Shown here one piece after another: positions 1 through 8,754 of a stretch of 64,000 bases of DNA (position 1 is its first letter; each line of letters opens with the position of its first letter). The notes under the pieces were generated by a model, which saw nothing but the letters and a program-made list of their open reading frames with translations, was not told where the DNA came from and searched no databases. Both the position numbers and the translations under genes were made by a program. Location of the stretch: contig CAKUQQ010000004.1 in NCBI GenBank assembly GCA_934675575.1, positions 1 through 64,000 of the forward strand. The letters are read 5' to 3'. This stretch comes from an uncultured Muribaculaceae bacterium (GTDB lineage: Bacteria; Bacteroidota; Bacteroidia; Bacteroidales; Muribaculaceae).

Positions 1-110
1 AAACTTGGTTTTTCTTCTCCAGTCGCAGAGTTCTTCAAATTTATTGCATAATTTTGCACTCGCAGGTAGAATCTGCGTTCCCTTAAATGGATTGTTTGCA
101 AAAAGCGCAA

Positions 111-701
111 TCAGTCGTTTTTACACTCTTTCTTACATTCCTTCTTCACGCTGGCTTTTGAGCAACTTGCATCAGCCTTTGCGCAAGCTTCTTTGCCACA
201 ACCTGCCATTTTTGCCTTGCTGCATTTTGCATCGGTAGCCTTGCAACCGTCAAGTGAGCCTGCACACTCCTTGTTCGCCACTTTCTTATTCTTTGCCTTG
301 CAACAATCCTTTTTTCCTTTAACAGCCTTGCCACTCTTGCAGCAGCCGGCTGCAGCCTTTTTGCATTTTGCTTTCTTGTTGCATGAGCCAACCGATGCCA
401 CGGCGGCAGAAGTGCTGCTTTCGCTTGCAGCCACGTTAAGTGATGCCAAACCTTTAATCAGATTACCGGCATTGTTCTTGCTCTTGTTGTATGTCACCGT
501 CACAAGTTTGTTTTCCACATCAACGTTCACGTCCTTTATACCCTTGCCCAGCGACGGCACGTTATTCATGATTTTGTCAGCGCAATTCTGACAAGTGACG
601 TCAGCTTTAAGCACTGTAGTTACAAGATTTTCATTTCCCTTTGCTTGAGCAGCACATGCCACCAGAGCTATGGCTGCAATAACAGATAATAACTTTTTCA
701 T
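111..701 (-). CDS. Secreted HMA-domain protein with Cys/Lys-rich tail
   Basis: The 196-residue protein has an N-terminal export signal (residues 1-20; the stretch LVAC could also be a lipobox with Cys16). One heavy-metal-associated fold follows at about residues 27-90, with the metal-binding pair TCQNC (Cys37, Cys40). From residue 105 the chain becomes a low-complexity Lys/Ala/Cys tail with 14 cysteines in about 90 residues, several as CC or CxxxxxxC, which looks like a metal-buffering region. HMA domains bind Cu(I), Zn or similar soft metals through the CxxC. The ATG at 701 is preferred over an upstream in-frame start because it begins the signal peptide. It lies 135 bp downstream of a TonB-dependent receptor on the same strand, suggesting that the receptor imports or senses a metal that this protein binds in the periplasm. 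The metal is not determined by the sequence. Confidence 0.8.
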   Translation of the reverse strand: MKKLLSVIAAIALVACAAQAKGNENLVTTVLKADVTCQNCADKIMNNVPSLGKGIKDVNVDVENKLVTVTYNKSKNNAGNLIKGLASLNVAASESSTSAAVASVGSCNKKAKCKKAAAGCCKSGKAVKGKKDCCKAKNKKVANKECAGSLDGCKATDAKCSKAKMAGCGKEACAKADASCSKASVKKECKKECKND

Positions 702-836
702 AACACAACTTTTATTGTTTTTACTTTTTATTTTTGACAATAAAGATAATACCAAAATTCATCAAGTCCACGCACATTGCACGCATCTTTAGTTTATTTT
801 ACAAAAAGCATGCCCAAAACAGCCCACAACCGCTAG

Positions 837-3179
837 TCAATAGAAGTTAATCCGCACTCCGGCATAAAACTTTCTGCCCATAAGTGGCCCCCACACATTC
901 ATTGAATTAAACCCTGTGCTAAATGGATTTGAAGCCTCTATCACAGGTGTGTGCTGTCTGTAATCAGTTATGTTTTCACAACCAGCATACACGTCAGCCT
1001 TGCCTATTTTGCGCGTCACCTGTGCAAACAGCATCGGATACACCGGCGAGTGGCTTGCATCTGCAAGGTTGCCTGTGAGCGATGGCACACGTTGCGGACC
1101 ATTGACTTGCGCCGTCACGTCGAACACCCACATTCTGAATTTTGTGGCATAAGACAAGTTAACAAGTCCCTTATATTTGCTTATCAATGGCCGTTCCACC
1201 CAAGCAGTGCTGCCGTCAGGGCGGTCGATTGTCATCTTGCTCACCGTGTAGCGAAACGTGGCAAACACGTCAAAACGCTTTAGTGGAGTCCAGTTGAAAT
1301 CTATCTGAACATTGTTGGTCATTGATTTTCCTTTTGTACTGTATATGTTTATTACGTCTGCACCCCACTCTTGGTCAGCAACCACTGAGTTATAAAAACG
1401 CGTGTTGAAGAAGTCAAAACTCACGCTTGCGCCATTGTCACTGCCCAGCTTAAACGTTTGCGTCAAGCTCACGCCTGAAGTCAGTGATTTCTCAAGGCGG
1501 TCAATTCCGTCAAACCCACTGGCGTTCTCCCCTCTCACCACCATTCTGCGCCCTGTGGTGAGTATGCCTATGTTGTCGGTCACAACGTTGGCCGTGCGGT
1601 AGCCCATTCCCACAGAGCCACGCACCGCAGTGCGTGGAGTCAGATTCCACTTCACATGCGCACGCGGTGTCACAAGCCAACGGTCGTGCAAGTCGTTGTA
1701 GTCGGTGCGCAAGCCAGCCACCACTGTCACGCAGTCTTTAAGGTCGTAAGTGTATTCGGCATAAGCGCCACCTTCACGCTCGTTGCGGTCAAGGCCAAAA
1801 TTTGTCAGTGGAGTGGCCACCTGCCATGGTGTGCTGTTTTGCAAACTCTCACGATAAAAGGCAAGCCTTGTCTGCATTCCCATCATGAGTGACGAGTGCA
1901 AGTCAAAGTGCAAGTTCACCATTGCATTGGCAGTAACGTCGTTCTCATGCCCATTATAATCATTCAACCCGAAGTATGCCTTTTCGCCAAAATGGTCATA
2001 GTCCACTACCAGTGCCACACTCGAGCGTTTTTCACTTTTTGTCTCTTCATCATACACACCTGCGCCAAACGGCAACGCCAGCTTCAAATAGGCATTGAGG
2101 GCACGGTTATCTATCCGCGAACCATATTTTGCTCCGTCATTCCAGTTCTCCACCATATTTTTGCGCATAGCATCGCTGCCGTCAAAATCCACGCTGCCGC
2201 CTATGCGCCTGTCGGCAATGGCTCGCAACCCCCATCGCATCTGTGCGCCGCCCTTGGTCATATAAAGCCATCTGTTGGCCACATTCACAGTCCGTGTGCT
2301 TGGCTGGTCGCGGAAACCGTCGTGGTTGCGGTCCATTGCGCTCATATTGCGCCAGTCGGTGTCGAGCGAGCCATGGGCAAGCACCAGTGTCGAGAGCCGT
2401 TTGTCGCTTGTCAGCGGTATTGCAGCCGCCAAGTTAACCTCAGGTCTGAGCATATCATCAAAATACACATTGCCAAAGAAACGCTCCTCATCGGTCGGCT
2501 TGCGATATTCCATATTGATTTGTCCGGCAATGGCGTCATGCCCGGCCGACACGCTCGACACGCCCTTTGACACCTGTATGGATTTCAGCCACATACCAGG
2601 CGTGTAAGTCATGGCGTATGGCGCGCCCAGGCCACGCATCACCGGGCGGCTCTCGTCAAGCACTTGCGTGTATGGTCCTGCCAGACCGAGCATCTTTATC
2701 TGCCTCGCTCCAGTGATTGCGTCGCTGTAGCCCACCGTCACCGAAGCCGTGTTTTCAAACGATTCCGCCACATTGCAACAAGCCAACTTGGTCAGTCCGG
2801 CAAATGATATGTTTTCCGTCTTGCCTATGTCACCTGCCTTTATGTAGTTGCCGCGCTGGCTACCTTGCACCACCACCTCGCCAAGTGTGGTTTTGTCGCG
2901 TCCAAGCACCATGTCCACTTTGTTTGCCGTCACTGTCACAGTGTCGGGTTCAAGCCCCACAAACGTTGCCACAAGCCTATTGTGCCCTTTCACCTCATGC
3001 AGGCTGAAGCGACCAAGTGAGTCGGTTGCCGTGCCTACATTTGTTCCAGCCCAATACACCATTGCGCCGGGCAATGGCTCACCGCTACCATCGCACACTG
3101 TGCCATAATATCCGGTGGCGCACAGTGCCAGAGCTCCTGCCGCGGCACACCAAGTAGTCAATAGTCTTTTCTTCATCAT
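837..3179 (-). CDS. TonB-dependent outer-membrane receptor
   Basis: About 780 residues. A signal peptide begins at MMKKRLL (ATG at 3179 or 3176), followed by a carboxypeptidase-regulatory-like beta domain (about residues 25-90) typical of Bacteroidetes receptors. Next come a TonB-box-like segment (TLGEVVVQG), a plug domain with the RQIKMLGLAGPYTQVLDE region, and a C-terminal 22-strand barrel ending in an aromatic residue (RINFY). Such receptors take up large or scarce ligands across the outer membrane using TonB energy. The next gene downstream encodes an HMA metal-binding protein, so a metal or metal-chelate ligand is the best inference. An open frame extends upstream to 3386 but has no signal-peptide character, so the shorter start was chosen. 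It is not a SusC: there is no SusD partner. Confidence 0.85.
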   Translation of the reverse strand: MMKKRLLTTWCAAAGALALCATGYYGTVCDGSGEPLPGAMVYWAGTNVGTATDSLGRFSLHEVKGHNRLVATFVGLEPDTVTVTANKVDMVLGRDKTTLGEVVVQGSQRGNYIKAGDIGKTENISFAGLTKLACCNVAESFENTASVTVGYSDAITGARQIKMLGLAGPYTQVLDESRPVMRGLGAPYAMTYTPGMWLKSIQVSKGVSSVSAGHDAIAGQINMEYRKPTDEERFFGNVYFDDMLRPEVNLAAAIPLTSDKRLSTLVLAHGSLDTDWRNMSAMDRNHDGFRDQPSTRTVNVANRWLYMTKGGAQMRWGLRAIADRRIGGSVDFDGSDAMRKNMVENWNDGAKYGSRIDNRALNAYLKLALPFGAGVYDEETKSEKRSSVALVVDYDHFGEKAYFGLNDYNGHENDVTANAMVNLHFDLHSSLMMGMQTRLAFYRESLQNSTPWQVATPLTNFGLDRNEREGGAYAEYTYDLKDCVTVVAGLRTDYNDLHDRWLVTPRAHVKWNLTPRTAVRGSVGMGYRTANVVTDNIGILTTGRRMVVRGENASGFDGIDRLEKSLTSGVSLTQTFKLGSDNGASVSFDFFNTRFYNSVVADQEWGADVINIYSTKGKSMTNNVQIDFNWTPLKRFDVFATFRYTVSKMTIDRPDGSTAWVERPLISKYKGLVNLSYATKFRMWVFDVTAQVNGPQRVPSLTGNLADASHSPVYPMLFAQVTRKIGKADVYAGCENITDYRQHTPVIEASNPFSTGFNSMNVWGPLMGRKFYAGVRINFY

Positions 3180-3256
3180 AATTCGCCATATTTGCATTTT
3201 GCTCCACATTCGCCACACAGCAAATCTCACAGGAGTCGCATGTTTTTCTTCTGGTG

Positions 3257-3264
3257 CAAAATTA
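3257..3264 (-). promoter_or_regulatory. Candidate -7 box for the TonB receptor operon
   Basis: The minus strand reads TAATTTTG, matching the Bacteroidetes -7 consensus TAnnTTTG, about 80 bp before the receptor start. No clear -33 TTTG was found at the usual spacing, so this is only a partial match. Confidence 0.35.
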
Positions 3265-3327
3265 CAACCATGCGCCAGCACAAGTTTTACACAATTTCCT
3301 CTATTTGTTGCATAATCATCATGCCAC

Positions 3328-3365
3328 AAAAAAAGAACTAAGCGAAACGTTACCGCCCCGCTTAG
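3328..3365 (-). terminator. Rho-independent terminator after fba
   Basis: A perfect 7-bp stem (CTAAGCG at 3338-3344 with CGCTTAG at 3359-3365) is followed on the minus strand by TTCTTTTTTT. It lies 30 bp past the fba stop codon and separates fba from the TonB receptor gene. Confidence 0.75.
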
Positions 3366-3394
3366 TGTCTTTTTATGAGTTATCAAGCAAACGC

Positions 3395-4396
3395 TTATTC
3401 TGCCTTGCCGTTGCTGCCAAGCACGTCGATAATTTTGTGCTTATACAAGTCAATCATGTACTCACGAGCCTTGCCACAATATTGACGTGGGTCAAAGTAT
3501 TCTGGGTGCAATGCAAATGTTTCGCGCACACCGGCTGTGAATGCCAAACGTGAGTCAGAGTCGATGTTAATCTTGCAAACTGCGCTCTTGGAAGCTTCGC
3601 GGAGTTGCTCCTCTGGAATACCCACTGCATCTGGCAGGTGACCACCGTATTTGTTGATTATGTCAACATATTCTTGTGGCACTGACGATGAGCCGTGAAG
3701 CACGATTGGGAATCCAGGCAACTTCTTCTCGATTTCATGAAGAATGTCAAATGCCAATGGAGGTGGAACCAGACGGCCTGTCTTCGGGTCACGTGTGCAC
3801 TGTTCTGGTTTGAACTTGTAAGCACCATGGCTTGTGCCGATTGAGATTGCAAGTGAGTCAACACCGCTGCGCTTTGAGAAGTCAATCACTTCTTCTGGCT
3901 TTGTGTAGTGAGATTCTTCTGCTTGAACCTCGTCTTCCACACCTGCCAACACGCCAAGCTCACCCTCAACGGTCACGTCATATTTGTGAGCATATTCCAC
4001 AACTTTTGCAGTCAAGGCAATGTTGTCTTCGTAGGGCAGCGACGAGCCGTCAATCATCACTGATGAGAAACCAAAGTCAACGCAGCTCTTGCACAACTCA
4101 AAGCTATCGCCGTGGTCAAGGTGAAGCACGATTTGTGGGTGTTCCCAACCAAGCTCTTTGGCAAACTCCACAGCTCCCTGAGCCATGTAGCGAAGTAAAG
4201 TTTGGTTAGCATACTTGCGCGCACCTTTCGACACTTGCAGAATTACAGGTGATTTTGTTTCGGCAGCAGCTGTGATGATTGCCTGAAGCTGCTCCATGTT
4301 GTTGAAGTTGAATGCAGGAATTGCATAACCTCCAGTAACGGCTTTCTTGAACATCTCACGAGTGTTCACCAAGCCAAGTTCTTTATAACTTACCAT
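3395..4396 (-). CDS. fba: Class II fructose-1,6-bisphosphate aldolase
   Basis: This 333-residue cytosolic enzyme reversibly splits fructose-1,6-bisphosphate into dihydroxyacetone phosphate and glyceraldehyde-3-phosphate in glycolysis/gluconeogenesis. The class II, zinc-dependent family is recognised from AIPAFNFNNMEQ near the N-terminus, the HLDHG zinc/catalytic motif (residues 92-96), the GTSHGAYKF segment (187-195) and the LHGSSSVP phosphate-binding loop (about 233-240). The length is normal for the Bacteroides-type enzyme. It is a single-gene unit: a terminator follows directly, and upstream is a divergent promoter region shared with speA. Confidence 0.97.
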   Translation of the reverse strand: MVSYKELGLVNTREMFKKAVTGGYAIPAFNFNNMEQLQAIITAAAETKSPVILQVSKGARKYANQTLLRYMAQGAVEFAKELGWEHPQIVLHLDHGDSFELCKSCVDFGFSSVMIDGSSLPYEDNIALTAKVVEYAHKYDVTVEGELGVLAGVEDEVQAEESHYTKPEEVIDFSKRSGVDSLAISIGTSHGAYKFKPEQCTRDPKTGRLVPPPLAFDILHEIEKKLPGFPIVLHGSSSVPQEYVDIINKYGGHLPDAVGIPEEQLREASKSAVCKINIDSDSRLAFTAGVRETFALHPEYFDPRQYCGKAREYMIDLYKHKIIDVLGSNGKAE

Positions 4397-4788
4397 AGTT
4401 TGTTATATTAAAATATACCTAAATCTATCGACTATTTTAGCAAAAACCGTTCCAAAGCACACTTTGGCAGCAGTTTTTTATCTGTTGGCAAAGATAAGCA
4501 TTTTATGTTGATTGAATATTCTCAACAAATTAAAAAATCCATAATCAGCCTTGCGCGCCATTTTTTCCCATTTCAATTGCCACCACGCAGCAGTCTAAAC
4601 GTCACTGTTTCTATTTCTTGCATCACCAAATCAGTTCAAAATTTTCCATGCGTCCAAACCTCACGGCTGACACTTTGTCATTATTGATTTCTTTTTAGTA
4701 TCTTTGCCGTTAATTGATGGATTATTTCTGTCAATCACAATTCATTTTTTGTTTAACTCTTTAATTTCATACGGCTACGACTACTGGA
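4397..4788. other. Divergent intergenic region fba/speA
   Basis: This 392-bp AT-rich region holds promoters for the two divergent genes. A minus-strand TATCTTTG (4489-4496) is a -7 candidate for fba, and a full plus-strand promoter for speA is listed separately. No RNA gene or conserved leader was recognised. Confidence 0.5.
4674..4706 (+). promoter_or_regulatory. speA promoter (Bacteroidetes -33/-7)
   Basis: TTTG (4674-4677), then 21 bp, then TATCTTTG (4699-4706): an exact match to the Bacteroidetes sigma consensus TTTG-N19-21-TAnnTTTG. It lies about 80 bp before the speA start, leaving a leader of about 75 nt. Confidence 0.65.
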
Positions 4789-6699
4789 ATGAACAAATGG
4801 CGCGTTGAAGACAGCGCCGAACTCTACAACATAAAAGGTTGGGGACTTAATTATTTCTCAATCAACGACAAGGGTCACATCAAGGTTTCTCCTAAAAAGA
4901 ATTGTGTTTCCGTTGACCTCATCGAGGTTATGAACGAGCTCAACTCGCGTAACATCACTGCGCCAGTGCTACTTCGTTTCCCCGACATTCTCGACAACCG
5001 TATCGAAAAAATATCAAGCTGCTTCAAGAAAGCAGCAAAAGAATATGGCTACAAAGCTCAAAATTTCATCATCTACCCCATCAAGGTCAACCAAATGCGC
5101 CCTGTGGTGGAAGAAATTGTGAGCCATGGCAAGAAATTCAACATAGGCCTTGAAGCGGGTTCCAAACCGGAGCTTCACGCCGTGCTTGCCATGAATATGG
5201 CCGATTTCTCCGAAAACTCGCCCATTGTGTGCAATGGCTACAAAGACGAGAGCTTCATAGAGCTTGCGCTCCTTGCCCAAAAGATGGGGCGGCGCATATT
5301 CCTCGTGGTCGAGAAGCTCAACGAGCTCGACATCATATCTCGTGTTGCGCACCGCCTGAATGTGTTGCCAAACATCGGCATTCGCATCAAGCTGTCGAGC
5401 AGCGGCAGTGGCAAATGGGAAGAGTCGGGCGGCGACCGCAGCAAGTTTGGCCTTAACTCAAGCGAACTGCTCACAGCCCTTGAGTATCTGCAAAAAAACA
5501 ACATGACCCAATGCCTTAAGCTGATTCATTTCCACATAGGTAGTCAGGTCACTAAAATACGCCGCATCAAGAATGCCTTGCGCGAGGCCGCGCAATATTA
5601 TGTGCAGCTCAACAAGCTCGGCTTCGATGTTAGCTTTGTTGACATTGGCGGCGGTCTTGGCGTTGACTACGACGGCACTCGCAGCAGCGCAAGTGGCAAC
5701 AGCATCAACTATTCCATTCAGGAATACGTCAACGATGCCGTATATTCATTCGTTGACGCCTGCGAGAAAAACGGTCTGAAGCAGCCCAACATCATCAACG
5801 AGTCGGGCCGCTCACTCACCGCCCACCACTCGGTACTCGTAGTCGAGGCTCTCGAAACGGCAGCCCTGCCCAAGTGGGACGATAAAAACGACCATCTGCG
5901 CCCCGACGAGAGCGAACTGGTCACTGATTTACACGAAATATATGATAAAATCAACATGGCTCGCCTGCTCGAGGACTGGCATGATGCCATGCAAATACGC
6001 GAAGAGGCTCTCGACCGCTTCAGCCTTGGTTTGATTGACCTACACACACGCGCCATGGTCGAGAAACTGTTCTGGTCAATAGCACGCGAGGTTGACCTCA
6101 TAGTAGGCGAAATGAAACACGCCCCCGAAGAGTTGCGAAGCGTGTCGAAGATGTTGCCAGAAAAATATTTCTGCAACTTCTCCATATTCCAGTCATTGCC
6201 CGACTCTTGGGCCATCGACCAAGTGTTCCCCGTAATGCCTCTCGACCGTCTCAACGAGTGCCCCACACACAATGCCTCACTGCAAGACATCACTTGCGAC
6301 AGCGACGGCAAGATTGCCAACTTCATTTCACAGCAGGGTTTCTCGCATGCGCTGCCTGTTCACAATCTGCGCAAGGGCGAGCACTACTATCTCGGAGTGT
6401 TTCTTGTGGGTGCATATCAAGAGATTTTGGGTGACTTGCACAATTTGTTTGGTGACACCAATGCCGTGCACATCAACGTGTTCCCCGACCACTACGAAAT
6501 CGACCAGGTTATCGACGGCGAAACCGTGGCCGAGGTGCTCGACTATGTGCAATTCAGCCCCAAGCAGCTTGTGCGCAACGTTGAGACATGGGTGAGCGAA
6601 TCTATCCGCAATGGCAAAATCACAGCCGACGAGGGCTATGAGTTTGTGCGCAATTACCGCTCTGGCCTTTACGGCTATACTTATCTCGAAAAAGAATAA
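4789..6699 (+). CDS. speA: Biosynthetic arginine decarboxylase
   Basis: This 636-residue PLP enzyme of fold type III converts arginine to agmatine, the first step of one polyamine (putrescine/spermidine) route. Visible motifs are the PLP-binding lysine in YPIKVNQ (Lys99), HIGSQ (249-253), the glycine-rich phosphate loop GGGLGVDYDG (287-296) and ESGRSL (338-343). The length matches SpeA (about 630-660) rather than the shorter ornithine/DAP decarboxylases, and the middle carries the helical insertion typical of SpeA. truA follows after 13 bp and a membrane acyltransferase after that, so the three are probably co-transcribed from the promoter at 4674-4706. Confidence 0.96.
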   Translation: MNKWRVEDSAELYNIKGWGLNYFSINDKGHIKVSPKKNCVSVDLIEVMNELNSRNITAPVLLRFPDILDNRIEKISSCFKKAAKEYGYKAQNFIIYPIKVNQMRPVVEEIVSHGKKFNIGLEAGSKPELHAVLAMNMADFSENSPIVCNGYKDESFIELALLAQKMGRRIFLVVEKLNELDIISRVAHRLNVLPNIGIRIKLSSSGSGKWEESGGDRSKFGLNSSELLTALEYLQKNNMTQCLKLIHFHIGSQVTKIRRIKNALREAAQYYVQLNKLGFDVSFVDIGGGLGVDYDGTRSSASGNSINYSIQEYVNDAVYSFVDACEKNGLKQPNIINESGRSLTAHHSVLVVEALETAALPKWDDKNDHLRPDESELVTDLHEIYDKINMARLLEDWHDAMQIREEALDRFSLGLIDLHTRAMVEKLFWSIAREVDLIVGEMKHAPEELRSVSKMLPEKYFCNFSIFQSLPDSWAIDQVFPVMPLDRLNECPTHNASLQDITCDSDGKIANFISQQGFSHALPVHNLRKGEHYYLGVFLVGAYQEILGDLHNLFGDTNAVHINVFPDHYEIDQVIDGETVAEVLDYVQFSPKQLVRNVETWVSESIRNGKITADEGYEFVRNYRSGLYGYTYLEKE

Positions 6700-6712
6700 T
6701 CAAAATCAGCCC

Positions 6713-7459
6713 ATGCGCTATTTCATGCGTCTATCGTTTCGCGGCGAGCATTTTCACGGCTGGCAGTCACAACCTCACGACATTTCCGTGCAGGAAACCG
6801 TCGAGAAAGTGCTGTCAACACTCTTGCGCACACCCACAGGCATAACCGGTGCTGGACGCACCGATGCCAAGGTCAATGCTAAGATGATGATTGCGCATTT
6901 CGATGCCGACCAGCCCATAGCCGACACCGCAAAACTCATTCACAGCATGAATGGCATACTCGACCGCAATGTGGCAATCCATGCAATTTTCCCTGTGCAC
7001 GACACGGCTCATGCACGTTTCGATGCCACAAGCCGCACCTACAAATATTTTGCACACACCGAGAAATCACCATTCCTCTATCCGCTCAGCTGGCGTTGCC
7101 AGCCCTGGCTCGACTTTGAGCTGATGAACGAGGCCGCGTCACACCTCATGGCCTACACCGACTTCACTTCATTCAGCAAACTTCACACCGATGTTGCCAC
7201 CAACAACTGCAAGGTCACCGAAGCGCACTGGGACAGGCTCGACGACAGCCAATGGGTTTTCACCATAACGGCCGACCGTTTCCTGCGCAACATGGTAAGA
7301 GCCATTGTTGGCACACTGACCGATGTTGGTAACCACAAAATCACAGTGGAGCAATTCTGCCATATAATTGAGAAAAAAGACCGATGCTCTGCCGGCACGT
7401 CAATGCCTGGGCATGCGCTCTATCTCTGGAACATCACTTATCCATACCCAATTTTCTGA
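6713..7459 (+). CDS. truA: tRNA pseudouridine(38-40) synthase
   Basis: A 248-residue TruA-family enzyme that isomerises uridines 38-40 in the tRNA anticodon stem-loop. The catalytic aspartate lies in GAGRTD (Asp51); other family segments are the N-terminal FRGEHFHGWQSQ, the central ARFDATSRTYKY, and FLRNMVRAIVGTL near the C-terminus. Just after the catalytic Asp the sequence reads AKVNAK where the family usually has AGVHA, a mild deviation. The ATG at 6713 begins the TruA N-terminus (MRYFMRLSF); a longer frame overlapping speA gives no homologous extension. Another ATG at 6725 is possible. Confidence 0.95.
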   Translation: MRYFMRLSFRGEHFHGWQSQPHDISVQETVEKVLSTLLRTPTGITGAGRTDAKVNAKMMIAHFDADQPIADTAKLIHSMNGILDRNVAIHAIFPVHDTAHARFDATSRTYKYFAHTEKSPFLYPLSWRCQPWLDFELMNEAASHLMAYTDFTSFSKLHTDVATNNCKVTEAHWDRLDDSQWVFTITADRFLRNMVRAIVGTLTDVGNHKITVEQFCHIIEKKDRCSAGTSMPGHALYLWNITYPYPIF

Positions 7460-7474
7460 TTAATCACCCACCAC

Positions 7475-8593
7475 ATGGCAAACAAGCGCAACACGTGTAT
7501 ATCTATATGCAAGGCTTTGGCAATAATCCTCATGTGCATGGGGCACACCGAAGGACCGTCGCGCATCATCAATTTCATCTATCTATTCCACATGCCCGTG
7601 TTCTTCATCACGGCTGGCTATTTCTTCAGCCGCAAATATGTTGACAATCCGTGGGATTTCTGTGTCAAGCGGTTCAAAGGTCTTTATCTGCCATTTGTCA
7701 AGTGGGCTTTATTTTTCCTCATTGCCCACAATGCGTTCTTTGCTATGGGCATTCTAAACGAACGCTATGGTAACTGGGAAGGCGGCGTGACCCACCCATA
7801 TAGCCCCCACACGTTCATGCAGCGCTTGTTCGACATTATTTTCTCCATGGGAGGCTACGACGAGTTTCTTGCTGGAGCGTTCTGGTTTTTCCGAGCCTTG
7901 CTCGTGAGCAGCATTGTGTTTCTCGCCCTGTTTCTGCTGTTGCGCAATCGCCGCGCATGGCTTGGCACTACCGCCACCTGCCTGTGCGTTTGTGCCTTGG
8001 CGCTGATTGTGGCTTTTGTCAAAATACAATTTCAGCTCCGCATACCCACCGTGATGCAAGGTGGCATCAGAGAGTGCTGGGGCGTGTTTTTCTTTAGCGT
8101 GGGCGTGCTCTATCGCAAACATGAGCAAGCCATACCCGAAAATGCCGTTCTATCTGTCATCTGTTTTCTGCTGCTTGCTGCTGGCTCGGCACTTCACTTT
8201 CATGGCATGACGCTCAGCCCCAAGCCCTATGATGCGCTCACACTTCCATTAACCGGCATAATCGGCTTCCTCATGCTTCACCACATTTCAGCCGTCATAG
8301 ACCGTCACAAGGGGTGCATAAAGCGTTTCCTCGTTTATTGTGGCGACAACACGCTCTACATTTTCGTGTTCCACATCTTGGCATTCAAACTGGTGACCGT
8401 GGCAAAAATCATTTACTATGGGCTCGACTGGGAGCAAATCGGGACTCACATGGTGGTTCACTACCGCAGCCAGACCGACCTGTTTTTCATTCTCTACACC
8501 ATAGTGGGCACAGCCGTGCCGTTGCTCTGGATTTTCTGCTACCGCAAAGCCAAGTCACAACTCCGCCGCCACTTTTCATCCACGCAGGCGTAA
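7475..8593 (+). CDS. Membrane acyltransferase (acyltransferase 3 family)
   Basis: This 372-residue polytopic protein has about ten hydrophobic segments. It resembles the acyltransferase-3/OafA-type and fucose 4-O-acetylase-like families: a histidine in the first helix (MCMGHTEG, His24), and HMPVFFITAGYFFSRK early in the chain. These proteins usually move acetyl or other acyl groups onto cell-surface sugars at the inner membrane. It follows truA by 15 bp and probably shares the speA transcript; no glycan genes are adjacent, so its acceptor cannot be guessed. It is unrelated in position to the acyltransferase in the capsule locus. Confidence 0.8.
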   Translation: MANKRNTCISICKALAIILMCMGHTEGPSRIINFIYLFHMPVFFITAGYFFSRKYVDNPWDFCVKRFKGLYLPFVKWALFFLIAHNAFFAMGILNERYGNWEGGVTHPYSPHTFMQRLFDIIFSMGGYDEFLAGAFWFFRALLVSSIVFLALFLLLRNRRAWLGTTATCLCVCALALIVAFVKIQFQLRIPTVMQGGIRECWGVFFFSVGVLYRKHEQAIPENAVLSVICFLLLAAGSALHFHGMTLSPKPYDALTLPLTGIIGFLMLHHISAVIDRHKGCIKRFLVYCGDNTLYIFVFHILAFKLVTVAKIIYYGLDWEQIGTHMVVHYRSQTDLFFILYTIVGTAVPLLWIFCYRKAKSQLRRHFSSTQA

Positions 8594-8693
8594 CCGCTGC
8601 CAATCACTATTCATCACTAAAATCACAAAATTTTATGGCTCGCAATACCCACTTTATGCGAACCTACCAACAACCTTTAATCATTTTTAGGTA

Positions 8694-8724
8694 TTTCCAA
8701 CAATTTGCCGCACCTGTACCTTTG
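8694..8724 (+). promoter_or_regulatory. Promoter of the porin/imelysin operon
   Basis: TTTC (8694-8697), 19 bp, then TACCTTTG (8717-8724). The -7 box matches the consensus exactly and the -33 box in three of four bases. The porin ATG lies 30 bp downstream. Confidence 0.55.
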
Positions 8725-8754
8725 CAATGGAAATTTAAGATTGAAATTGCATAA

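Noticed and set aside
1896..2570. Long plus-strand frame opposite the TonB receptor
   Set aside because: It is a codon-bias shadow of the receptor gene, rich in His and Cys, without domain or signal.
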